From: Manis javanica | Taxonomy: Eukaryota; Chordata; Mammalia; Pholidota; Manidae | Reading direction: 5' to 3' | Length of the DNA stretch: 64,000 nt | Assembly: GCF_040802235.1 (NCBI RefSeq) | Contig: NC_133164.1 | Location: forward strand, 110,626,302 to 110,690,301 | Shown here: piece after piece, positions 12,623-23,800 of the stretch | Numbering within the stretch: the first letter of the stretch is position 1 | How the letters are laid out: the number at the start of each line of letters is the position of its first letter | Position numbers and translations under genes: made by a program | Notes under the pieces: model-generated | What the model was told of the DNA's origin: nothing | Seen by the model: the letters and a program-made list of their open reading frames with translations, nothing else | The model's database searches: none

Positions 12623-13784
12623 TTCAACTTTTAATTAACTGAAATACCCTCATGTGATTCTTATGTGTAGCCAAAGATGAGAAACACTAGTGTGCCAGAA
12701 TCCCTCTTACATCCTAAAAGAGTACTGATTGGTAGTCAGTAAATACTGTTGAATGACTTTCTCCATAAATTTCTTTGTAGCCCAACACAGGTGTTATTGT
12801 TACCAAGTCCAAAGACTACTGGGTGGATTAATGTAGTTAGTACCCTTTTGAAAATTCTGACGAAGTGTTTCATGGCCACAAGAAATATCACATCAACAGT
12901 AGTTCCTACACATGTTGAAACGTGTCCCCAGTGATTTATTAGTACTAATCATCTAAGTACTAGAGTTTCTGAATGATTTGCTTTGTAGATAAAAAAGTAG
13001 AACTGATTCAAGACTTTTCCTATCATAATGCCACATCTACCATGACATCTAGTAGTATTCCTATCATAATGCCAGTGCTCAGATACATTTTCTTGAAATA
13101 GAAGGAAAGGTGATAATATCTATGTGAGTGTGTTGTACATATGAACATCTTCCATCTTATAAAGCATTGCTTAACCATCCGCTGATAACCTGGTGGGAGT
13201 TCCTTTGCATATGAGGGATGTTTTTTCTCTTGCTGCTCCATACGGCATTTCTGCCCAATATTTTCACACTTCCTTCTTACTGCCAGCAGTGCATTCACCA
13301 CTCCCTTTCCTTGCCTTAAGCAGACATTGGATTTCGTCAACCTTGTACTCTTAAGTACCGTACAGAAAAATCCACAAAGACTGAAAAGTAGTGGGTATCC
13401 TGACTAGCTCATATCTATCTGGGTTATCTATGCCTTTTCATTGTCTTTGGCTAGATTATTTTGCAACTCTAAGAGATAGAAGTTGTAAAAAACTGATAGT
13501 TATGTAAGTAATTCTTAAGTATGAACAAATAAATTCTGTCAGATGGATAGTCAGTTGATTTCCCTCCACAACTATGAAGGAAACCAATTTTGCACCTATT
13601 AAGCCAATTTATTTTAGCATTCTGCTGGGCTTCCATATTTATCCTGTCTTTGGATTCTCCTTTAAAGTGGTTATAACCCCTTTCTGGTTCCCTTGTTCAC
13701 TAATGTGTTAAATAAAATCTTCGACACATGTTCACTGTACATTTGTTGAGGGTCATGATTTTAACTTTCTTAAAAAAACTATCC

Positions 13785-14600
13785 CATCCAAAAGGAGGAA
13801 CATCGGCAACACAAAATGTCAGCCAGATTGTGGAGCAACGGGAACTCTCATTCATTGCTGTAGGAGTGCAAAAGGGTACAGCCACTTTGGAGGACCGTTG
13901 GACAGTTTCTTACAAAACGAAATATGAAATATACTCTTACATTACAACCCAGCAATCACACTCCCTGGCATTTACCCAAAAAAGGAGTTGAAAATTTGTG
14001 TCCAAACAAAAACCTGCACATGGATATTTATAGCAGCTTAATTCATTATTGCCCAAACTTGGAAGCAACCAAGATGTCCTTCGGCAGGTGAATGCTTCAT
14101 CCAGACAACGGAATGTGATTCACTGCTAAAAAGAAATGAGCTATCAAGTCAAAAAGACATGGAGGAAACTTAAATGCAGATTACTAAGTGAAAAAAGCCA
14201 GACTTTAAAGGCTGTATGATTCCAACTATATGACATTCTGAAAAAAGCAAAAATATGGTGACAGTAAAAAGATCAGTGGTTGCAAAGGATTGGGAGAAAG
14301 GATAGATGAATAGGCAGAGCACAGAGGATTTTTAGGGCAGTGAAAATGCCCTATATAATACCATACTGAACCCATATTTGTCTCAACCCATTGAATGTAT
14401 ACCACCAGAGCGAGCCCTAATGTAAGCTGCGATTTACGCTGTTTATGATGAGGCAGTGCAGGCTCATCAGGTTGTAACAAATGTACCCCTCTGGTGGGGG
14501 ATGATAATGGGGCAAGTACAGAGTATATGGAAAACCTCTGTACCTTCCCCTCAGTTTTTCTGTGAACCTAAAACTGCTCTAAAAAATAAAGGCTTAAAAA
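13785..14600 (+). mobile_element. L1M 3' end, copy B
   Basis: Same L1 subfamily and orientation as 6085-6985: caacgggaactctcattcat, ggaagcaaccaagatgtcct, then cctaaaactgctctaaaaaa. Ends in an A-rich tail at about 14605. Confidence 0.88.
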
Positions 14601-14614
14601 AAACAAACCAAAAC

Positions 14615-14705
14615 AGAATCTTTTAACAGTTTTTCACACAGAGCTTGGCACAAGGTAGGCATCCGATAAAAATTTGTTAATGATTAAACAAATGAATGAA
14701 TTTAG
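14615..14705 (+). repeat. L2 or MIR 3' tail
   Basis: agagcttggcacaaggtagg followed by aaatttgttaatgatt and aaatgaatgaa is the common L2/MIR 3' tail. Confidence 0.55.
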
Positions 14706-15499
14706 AGAAGTAATGGTAGTTTTTGCCATGGATGAGTCGTCATAAAGGAAAGGTGTGGAATACTGTGCAATGCTTAGCCACTATTCCAAAATTAAAATCG
14801 AAATGGGAAAATTCCCTTAGTCCTTTAGGAGATGGCAGCAGGAAGGGCTTGCAGGCGATGTGGAGAGCCTTGTGGCTGAGGGTGCACTGAGTGGCCTCCA
14901 CACAGAAGCTGAGTCAGAGGTCACCGAGGCTGCTGAGTAGGAATGAGTGGGAGATAAGAGATGCCACTTAAGTCTCAAGCCCCCCTGTTTCCTTTCCCTC
15001 TGTTGTACACAAACCCAGGACCTGAACGTCTTCTCCTGCGCTGGGCCTTTGATAAACATGTCCAGATATGAAATAATGTTGTTCTGGCACTTCATTAGTT
15101 AGAGTACCATCTATAGTCAAACTGTACAAATGGAAAAAAAATCTATGAGTCAGTTTCCAGATTTCTGAGTGTTTTCAAGATTACATCAATGGATTTCCAT
15201 AGAATGAAACCACAAGCTTCCTGCGCATTGTCTGGATTCACAAAGACCTAAGTCACTTTCAAGTAATGAGGAAGAACTCCCAAGAATATCATCTAAAGAC
15301 ATGCAGGAACTTTTAAGGGCATTTAGAAACCAGATCTCCACTCTCAATTTTTCTCCTGTCTTTTAGTATAAATGTTATAGCTGATATAGAAAAGGAAGCT
15401 GAATTACTGTTTATTACAGGTTCCCAAAATTAACATGGCAATTTTGAAAGTGTCAGTGTATGATGCATATACTTCTCCCAGACACTTTGTATATGTGTA

Positions 15500-15660
15500 T
15501 ATATTATATCCCATTAATTCTCACAATAATCATTTGAAGCAGGTGCTACTATCTTCCACTTTTTATAGATGTGGAAATTGAAGCTGAGAGGTTAAGCAAC
15601 TTACCTAGAGTCACACAACTAATAAGTACCAGTATCAAGATTCAAATTCAGGGCAACTCT
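15500..15660 (-). repeat. MIR SINE, antisense
   Basis: The antisense MIR core is seen in order: cccattaattctcacaataa, agatgtggaaattgaagctg, agaggttaagcaacttacct, agtcacacaactaataagta. Confidence 0.8.
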
Positions 15661-16239
15661 AAAAGTCACATTCTTTCTACTAAACCATGATGCCCCATAA
15701 GAGAACCAGAGGAGCGAAATTACTTTAGAGAAATATGAACGTTTGATTGGGAGGAGAAAAAGACCAGTCAAAAACTGTAATGCAGTCCAAGGTAGAGGTT
15801 GGAGGGTGGTGGATGGGGTGGCTGCATGGGTTATAAAATTGCTAGGTGCAAAACAGGGCCCCAACTAGAGTAAAATGAGAGAGGCACTTGTCTTGGGGCA
15901 GAGAACAGAAGCAGGGCATTGGGAGGGAGGCTTGACACCATCGCTACCCAACTGTGTATTAGATAAAGAAGCCTGTGATCAAATTGGGACGGATATTCAC
16001 AGGGTAAATAAAATAGGTACCCATTTTAACCCATAGGCACATATGAGAAGCTGCATAAGCAATACCTGAAATGTTTTAAGACTAGAGACTCGTTCGCTAA
16101 ATACTAAATCTCCGTAATTGGCACGTGCAGTTAATAGACTCATAAAATATTTGTTCAATGATTGAGGACAAAACAGGAAGGTACTGCAAAAGATTGGGAA
16201 GGTTTACTGAGTCAAACTGAGTCTGAAACAAGCTTTTGC

Positions 16240-16475
16240 ATTTATAAGGATAATAATTAACATTTATCATCTATTATGTGCCAAGCAGAATTAAGTGCCT
16301 TACATACATCAACTTCCTTAATTCTGGTTATGTCATATACATTATACATTTTCAGATCCATTTTAACTGATGTGGCAGAGAATTAAGTAACTTATTTAAG
16401 ATCATAAAACTAGAACCCAGCAGATTTTTCTGCATCCAAAGGTTATGCATTAAGCCACTGTACTGCATTCTGAAC
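16240..16475 (-). repeat. MIR SINE, antisense
   Basis: catttatcatctattatgtg, ccaagcagaattaagtgcct, later cagagaattaagtaacttat and ataaaactagaacccagcag match the antisense MIR core. Confidence 0.75.
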
Positions 16476-17039
16476 TCTGAATTTACACAGGGCGAAAAAG
16501 TAGAGTGACTACTTGTGCAATGTGGTGGAGACTATATGAAGCAACCACCAGGCCAACAAAAGGTGAGAATTTGCGTGCCCAAAATTATTGCTACAGAAAA
16601 ATCCTGTTCTGTGTTGTGAAAAAGCTAATGGACCAGAAATTGGGCCAAGAAGCCTTGTATCTACAGACTACCTGCCTGGCTGGTCACGTTTCGTAAATTA
16701 CTTGCTAAGATAGGGAGTGCAAGCTCCGGTGCGGTCTGCATGTATTACTTCATCTAACCCGGACTCTTCCAAGGAGAGCATCCTCTATAAGATTGCCTGC
16801 TTTGATTTACTAAGATTGTAGGTGTCAGTCTGAGTAGGAGGAAACTAGGTGATTCCAGCCAGAAACAATCATTTCCAAGATCTGATCAAGTTTAAATACA
16901 TCACAGCCCAGTTTTAAAAAAAAAGTCTAGGCACAAATTTGGGCAATTTCCAAGAAGTACCTGGATCTCTAGCACCACTTCCCTTTGCAATGCCTACACA
17001 TCCAATCCTAAAACGAGGAAGCCTGCGTTGAGGCTGCCT

Positions 17040-17590
17040 AGTGTGCGTGTTGGTGACGTTGCCGGGCACACGCAAGGCACTGAGTCAGCAGAGTACGCCC
17101 CCAGAGCAAGCGGCGGGGGGCCGGCGGTGGAGAGCCGCGCGCTCCGCTCTTTGGCGTGAAGCAACTCTCCTCCCACGGTCTCGGGAAGCCCCGACTCCGC
17201 AGGCTTCTTCGCCGTAGTGGAGCCGTCCGGGCGTAGTTCCTCCACCGCTTCCTCCTCCAGCTGCAACCACCCGAACCCTCTTGCTCAGCCAGGACTCCAC
17301 CTCCCCAGTTTGAAGCGCGCGCCTCGGTCAGCGGGGCCTCTCGGCCGCGCGCACGCGCAGAGGGCGGCTCCCCGAGGCCCCGCCCCGTCGCGGTCCCGCC
17401 CCCTCGGCGTGGCTGGCGCGGCCGGCCGGCCCGGCTTCCCCCAGGCAAACCTGCCTGCGTGGGGTGGGGAGCCGAGCTTCCTCCTCTGCGTGCGGTGCGG
17501 GGCCGCCCGATTTGTCCTTCCGCCCCTGCCTCCGCGGCGCTTCGGCGAGCTAGGGGGCAGGCGGAAGGTGCGCTGGAGCCGAGGCGCGAG
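17040..17590 (+). promoter_or_regulatory. MALT1: MALT1 proximal promoter and 5' UTR region
   Basis: Candidate sites seen by eye: a CRE-like TGACGT at 17054-17059; an AP-1/MARE-like cactgagtcagca at 17078-17090; and two GC boxes, CCCCGCCCC at 17378-17386 and CCCGCCCCC at 17395-17403. No ATG occurs between 16990 and 17591, so there is no upstream ATG-initiated ORF. The transcription start site cannot be fixed from sequence. Confidence 0.6.
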
Positions 17591-17883
17591 ATGTGGCCGG
17601 CGGGAGCGGCGGCAGTCGCGGGGTCGCCGGCGCGGGACACGTCGCTGTGCGGCGAGCTGCCGCAGGCCCCTCCGCCCCCGGCCTGGCAGGCGGCCCCGGC
17701 CTGGCTGTCGCCTCTGGCTGCGCCCTCGGGGCCGCCGCTCCCGGCTCCGGCCGGCGCGACCCTCAACCGCCTTCCGGAGCCGCTGCTGCGGAGGCTCAGC
17801 GGGAGCTTGGACCGAGCGCCCGAGGGCCGGGGCTGGAGGAGGCTGGCCGAGGTGGCGGGGAATCGAGGGCGCCTCCGGCTCAG
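17591..17883 (+). CDS. MALT1: MALT1 exon 1 (N-terminus and start of death domain)
   Basis: This exon encodes codons 1-97 plus two bases of codon 98. The death-domain start ([16 protein letters not shown]) is nearly identical to mouse and human. It ends CTCAG/gtgagg, and AG joins T of exon 2 to make Ser. The start is the ATG at 17591, with G at -3 and T at +4. It is the only ATG between about 16990 and the exon end, and an in-frame TAG lies upstream at 17234-17236. The codon aligned to human Met1 is ACG at 17639-17641, so the model has a 16-residue extension beginning [12 protein letters not shown] Pro/Ala-rich stretch follows that is longer than in human. Translation from the ACG is an alternative. 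The exon is extremely GC-rich and lies in the CpG island. Confidence 0.9.
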
Positions 17884-20800
17884 GTGAGGCGCGGGGGCCT
17901 CGGGGGAAGGCGCAGGGGGTCACGTGGGCGCACTGGGCAGGGGGCGCGAGGGGCGAGGGAGGTGGGCCGCGGGATGGAAGGAGCGCAGAGGGCAGGACGC
18001 GGGGAGCACGTCGGAGACCTGGAGGGAGCCTCAGCCCAACCCAGGGAAGTCCCGGGACTGCGGGAGACGCGAGATCGGACCCTGGCATACCCACCCTTCT
18101 GCTCCCCCTGAGCTGAGAGAAGGGGCTAGCTTTAGAGGACACGGAGAAAGGCAAACCATCCGGAGACCTTTATGATAGGGCAGCAGCTCCACAGGAGGGA
18201 AAATACGGTAGAACGGGACAGGACAGAGACCTGGAAGGCCTAAGGAAGGTGCCAGTGAACAGAGAATCTTCGAAGGCGAAGGGTTGAGGGCGCAGGAATT
18301 CAGGAAGGTATTTATGCAGGGAGCGAAGGGTGGTGGGAAAAACTGAAACTAAATTCATCGTGTTCCTCCATCAAACCAACTTACCCAAGCCCCTTCTTGA
18401 CTTAATCACGAGCGCTGAACTCTTAAGTAAAACTATTTTCCTATTAGCTGTTTGGAACCGCAGGACTATCAATTTTTGAATTGTTGGTCTCAAGATTCTT
18501 AAAGACTCCTAAGAATTATTGAGGATCCCAGAGAGTATTTACTGTGGGTTCTATATGGTACATACACATAATATATACAGATATTTACAGTATTTAAAAC
18601 GAATAATCCATTACATGTTAACAGAATAAACTTTTCCAAAACAAAAATGTTAGAAAAGTGGCATCATTTTACATTTTGAAAATCTAAAATTTTCGCTAAA
18701 TTGCAGAGAGCTGGTTGCTTTGATGTGCTTCCACATTGTTGCACCATCTCAAGTCATGTAACACTAGGTGCTCCCGTGTATACTCCTGAGCAAATGAATG
18801 AAAAAGATAAATGACATCTTACTGTTATTATGAAACACCATTTTCACCTTGTGGATCCGTGAAAAGGTCTCAGAAACCGCACTACAGGTTCCCAGACCAC
18901 ACTTCGAACTGCTACTCTCTGCCATTAGGATTTTGATCCATCATTGAACCCCTTCACAGTTTTCTCTAACTTTTCACATGACTAGACTTTGTCTTCCAGG
19001 ATGATTATTTGTACACTTCTTTATAAACTCCTCGAGAACAGGAACCATCATTTAAGAGTCTATGTGTTACACATAGAACCTCTTTAGGCGCTCCTTTAAA
19101 TTAAGGGAGTCATTCATTCAAAATTGTATTTTTTGAATGCCTGTTATTAGAAGTTGCAGAAGATTAAAAGATGATAAATATTTAGCTCCTATTCATAAAA
19201 GGGCTTATCTAGTAATGGACCAGCTATTCTGGGATATTCCAGACTATCACATATAACATCTAAATGCTGTGAATACTGAGTTTCTATCACTTATTAAGAA
19301 CTTAGTGTATACCACTGTACTAAGTGTTTATACATATTATCCACTTGAAACCTCACAACAACCTTGAGTTTCAAAGAGTTTGGGGTTAAACCAGAGTAAT
19401 GATTTGGGATTATTTGGCCATACAGAGGAGTAATGGTGTGGGGATGGAATCAGGAAATGTTAAGCTCTCAAACTTAAGCAGACAAATGGCATACTTTTTT
19501 TGTGTTCTAGAAAAACACCTTGTGCTTTTTGGCTGTGCAAAGAAAATCCAAAATAACTGTCATTCTAGCTCCATAAATTTCTGAATTTCTAGGCTTACGA
19601 TAATGTAATCTGGGAATTCCGAGGTGGGAAGTCACATAAGAGACAGATGGCATTTCTCTGGTCCTGCAGGATGGCAAAGGCTATTCAGACTAGACTGGTT
19701 GTGGTGGGGAGAGTCGGGACAACCCTGAAGGTTGGAGAACTGGGAAACTGTAAGCTCGTATACCTATTGAAGCCAGAACTAAACTGACGTAACACATGGG
19801 TTAACACTGGGAACGTAGCTGAGGAGTGACAGCTCCTCCTTACCCTATATAAGACCAAAAAATGTTATTCTAAAGTAATTTCATACTAATGGAAGAAGAG
19901 CAGGTATGATAATAAAAGGTCCTAAAGATATTTTTTATCTAGTGTCAAAGGTAGGAACTACAGTGTGGATAACAATTGCCCTGAGGATGTGAAGTATTTT
20001 CTTCAGAGTCACTGGACTCATAGCCCTAAAATCTCAAAAGGTTGCCTGTTATGGTTTCTTTTCTTCCTTTTTTCTGACTATAAATTTTTCCTCAAACGAA
20101 ATGAGAGTTTAATAAATAAACCTCAAGAGTCCATTCTGAGTTGTCCATCAGGAATTAATTGTGTTTTCAGATGGTTATTGATGACCCTGAATTAACCCTT
20201 GCATGTGGTGTGGTTTCCCACAACTATGTGCGTATGGGAATGCCTCGGATACAAACTCAGCCCTAGTTCCATTCCTAAATCATTAAGGTTGCACACCCTT
20301 TGCTGTCAGTGTGGACAGGCTCAGGTTCTGAGTGACTTGCTCAAGCTGCATAAATGCTGAGGTGGCAGGGAATGTCGGAGCCCCAAGATGACAGCTTCAA
20401 GAGGCTGTAATGCTGCCTAGGTCCCGTGAAGAAGGGAGCTTAGAGATGGAGCTGTGGAACATGGCCCAGCAGGAGCACTCCGACACCGCATGCCCACCGC
20501 AGGGAGGCGCTCTCAGCTGCGACATCACCCCCCCAGCAGTTTAAGATGGGGAGGAGGAGCGTAAGGAAAGATGAAAGGTTATTTCCTCCTAACTTTGTCT
20601 CTTTGGTCCCCATCTCCTCAGTCTCTGACTTTTGGAGCTCCTGAGGGCTGAGGCCTGAGTTTATACTTCACCTGATATCCTTCTGGGTGTTATCCTTTGT
20701 CACCTGACTTTACTTGTATTTGAGATTGCTCTCGAATCATATCTTCAGTCCGTATCTTTGCTTTGAACTTCCCAGACTGATTTGTGCCAATTCCTATCCG

Positions 20801-23800
20801 CCATCTCCTCTTGAGTGACTAGTAGACATCTTACACGTAACACGTCCAAAACTTAACAGGTCTTCCCGCATTAACCTTTCTCTTGCAATTTTCTGCGTCT
20901 CAGCAAATGGCAACTGCATCCCCTCAGTCATCGACGTCTAAAACATGTTATTCCTACTCCACATTTACTCACCACATCCATTTTATCAGCAGCTCCTCTC
21001 TGCTGTACCTGCAGTTCGTATCTTGAATCCAGCCCAGCTACCGCACGTCTTGGCCAGGCCGCCACAATCTACACTTAGCATTGGATTATTCCGGGAGCTG
21101 CCTAACTGCTCCTGAGACACCCCCACCTCCAATCTATTCTCAGTGTAGCAGGAAGAATGAGCCTTTAAAACATCAGATCTTATCCTTCCTCTACTCAAAA
21201 CACACTGACTGCTTTTCCATCTCAGAGTAAAAACACCATTTAGCTACCATTGATTCTTAGACCTGATATCCTATTACTGTCTCTCTTCTTCCCTCTCTTC
21301 TAGTCACACTTGCTTTCTTGCTTTTCTTTGAACACAGTAGGGTCTTTGTAGATGATATACATATATGTCTGTGTGTGTGTGTGTGTATGTGTGTGTATCT
21401 CCTCTAGAAAAATCCAGGAGATTAGGGAATTTTGTTTGCTGCTGTGTCTTCAATACCTAGGAAAAATTAATCACTTTCAGGTGATTAATAAGTAGTTGCT
21501 GAATTAATGAATAAATATTCCCACGAATAAATATACTAAAAAGAAGCAAAAGAACCTTTAAGTTGTGCCTGGGTTTATACCCTAAAGGGTGTATAATATG
21601 TTCTATTTGATTACATATTTTTAAAAGTAAAGATAAATACAGATATTTTAAAAACAAAGTCCATTTGTTTCAGTAATAGTCCTTTAACTTAAATCAGAAA
21701 TCCAAATTAGGACTGGTAGAAACCACTTGAAAGCACAGTCTTACAGGAATGTAACTAAAAATGGAGAGAAATAAAAGACGGGTATGTATAAACATCATCT
21801 CAACTGAAAGTCAGTGCCCATGTGGAAAAATCAATGAAAGGAGGTACAAAATCTTGTTTTTCTGCTGTGCCTTTTATTTTATAAGAGAAATCTTTGCCTA
21901 CTTCAATTTGTTCTTTCTTCATTTGGGGAACAAAATGTCAAATTATTTTTCATCTTCTCCATGTCAATATAAAGCAATCAAATCATCACTTGGTTGCATT
22001 TGATGAGATGGCTTCTTATACTCATGAATCAGATTCTGATAACTTTTCTGTGTCATAAAAAAATTACATTTAGCATACAGCATCCTTATCTTTATAAATA
22101 TCATATTCTAATTATTTTAAAAACTGATAATCCTTATATTGTCTCTAATACTGGTTCCTTGACCTGGGCATTACAGGGACTAATAAGAGAAAATTTTACA
22201 AAGTAGAGGACCAGTGGCATCGTCAGCTTTTTTTTTTTTTGCTACCATAGTAGTCCCCATTATTTCATAAAAGAAAGGACACTTTTACACTTAGAAAAAT
22301 AGGAAAGACAGTCTTATTGTCCTTATTTTTATCATTTTACCAGGGACTTCTGATTGTGCTGCCACTGGTCTGCAGTCCAAAATTTGGGAGCGGTTGATCT
22401 ATATATCATGACATTTAGCAAGAATAGAGCATTGAATATGCAAATTTAGCTAAGTACTTAAAGAAAGAATACCTAGTCAATATAGGGGCAGGAAGCCTTG
22501 GAGGACATTATCAGTTTACCAAAATAGTAGCTACTCAAAAATATTTTTACGAAAAAGCTTAAACAGTGTCAGAAATAAGCATAATTAAGAAACTAGCCTT
22601 AACATCCTTTTAATATCCCTGTATTTTTATTGCATAAAAACACCTCTTACTGAGTGCTTGTTGTTCGCCAAGCACTGTGCTATGTTCTTTTAACATGGAT
22701 AAGTAATTTAATTATAACAGCCATATGAAAAAGGTGGTATTACTGTTGAAATTATTTTGGTTGGCTGCATTTTTTTTCTTTATGAGATAACCAACTTTAT
22801 CTCAGAATTCTAAATCTTGGGTAACCATTACAGAAATGTTATGGTAGCCTTTTTTTTTAAATTAAGGTATCATTGATATACAATCTTACGAAGGTTTCAC
22901 ATGAGCAACATGTGGTTTCAACATTCACCTGTATTAATTATCAAGTCCCCACCCCACCCCATTGCAGTCACAGACCATCAGTGTAGTAAGATGCTATAGA
23001 GTCATTACTTGTCTTCTCTGTGTTGTACTGCCTTCCCCATAACCTACCTATATTGTGTATGCTAATGATGATGCCCCTTAATCCCTTTCTCCCTTCCTCC
23101 CCACACACCCTCCCCAACTCCTTCCCTTTGGTAACCACTAATCCCTTCTTGGAGTCTATGAGTCTGCTGCTGTTTTGTTCCTTCAGTTTTGATTTGTTGT
23201 TATACTCCACAAATGAGGGAAATCATTTGGTACTTGTCTTTCTCCGCCTGGCTTATTTCACTGAGCATAATGTCCTCCAGCTCCATTCATGTTGTTGCAA
23301 ATGATAGGAATTGTTTTCTTTTTATGGCTGAATAATATTCCATTGTGTATATATGTACCACATCTTCTTTATCCATTCATCTACTGTTGGACACTTAGGT
23401 TGCTTTCATATCTTGGCTATTGTAAATAGTTCTGTGATAAACATAGGGGTACATGTGTCTTTCTGAATCAGGGATCTTGTTTTCTTTGGGTGAATTCCTA
23501 TGAGTGGAATTACTGGGTCAAATGGTATTTCTGTTTTTGGTTTTTTAAGGAATTTGCATATTGCTTTCCACAATGGCTGAACTAATTTACATTCCCACCA
23601 GCAGTGTTCTAGGATTGTTGTTCCTTATCTTTTGGATGTTGGCCATCCAACTGATGTTAGATGATATCTCATTATGGTTTTAATTTCCATTTCCCTGATA
23701 ATCAGTAATATGGAGCATCTTTTCATGTGCCTGTTGGCCATCTGAATTTCTTCTTTGGAGAAGTGTCTGTTCAGATCCTCAACCCATTTTTTTAATCGGG

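Larger units (their letters stand above)
11650..12692 (+). mobile_element. MER20-like hAT element, split by a nested insertion
   Basis: The left part is about 11650-11785 (ggctgtacattaaaatcag, then an aaatcagaatcactggg-type centre). The right part is about 12638-12692 (catgtgattcttatgtgtag, then gatgagaaacactag), which is the expected 3' TIR end. The 0.85 kb between is L1 plus the U6-L1 chimera. Family named from memory of the consensus. Confidence 0.65.
1..17000. other. Intergenic region upstream of MALT1
   Basis: No exon, RNA gene or conserved ORF is recognisable. Individually listed repeats cover about a third of it. In stretches such as 5050-6080, 9090-10330, 12700-13780, 14710-15490 and 16500-17000 I see nothing identifiable. 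In human the neighbour on this side is ALPK2, in divergent orientation some 40 kb away, so lack of its exons here is expected. Confidence 0.7.
17020..18110. promoter_or_regulatory. MALT1: CpG island spanning the MALT1 promoter, exon 1 and start of intron 1
   Basis: Dense CpG dinucleotides and very high G+C contrast with AT-rich flanks on both sides. Edges are by eye. I see no TATA box at a sensible distance from the start. A CpG-island promoter with dispersed initiation is the likely mode, and divergent antisense transcription is possible (human has an annotated MALT1 antisense RNA), but the sequence does not prove it. Confidence 0.9.

Noticed and set aside
13019-13074. Direct repeat cctatcataatgcca at 13019-13033 and 13060-13074, possible target-site duplication
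   Set aside because: Only 26 bases separate the copies and no element or A-tail lies between them; probably a chance local duplication.
17285-18154. Long antisense ORFs in the CpG island (289 and 242 codons) and a 299-codon sense-strand ORF in another frame
   Set aside because: Very high G+C removes stop codons by chance. The encoded proteins are Arg/Pro/Gly/Ala-rich low-complexity text with no domain, and several begin at GTG rather than ATG.
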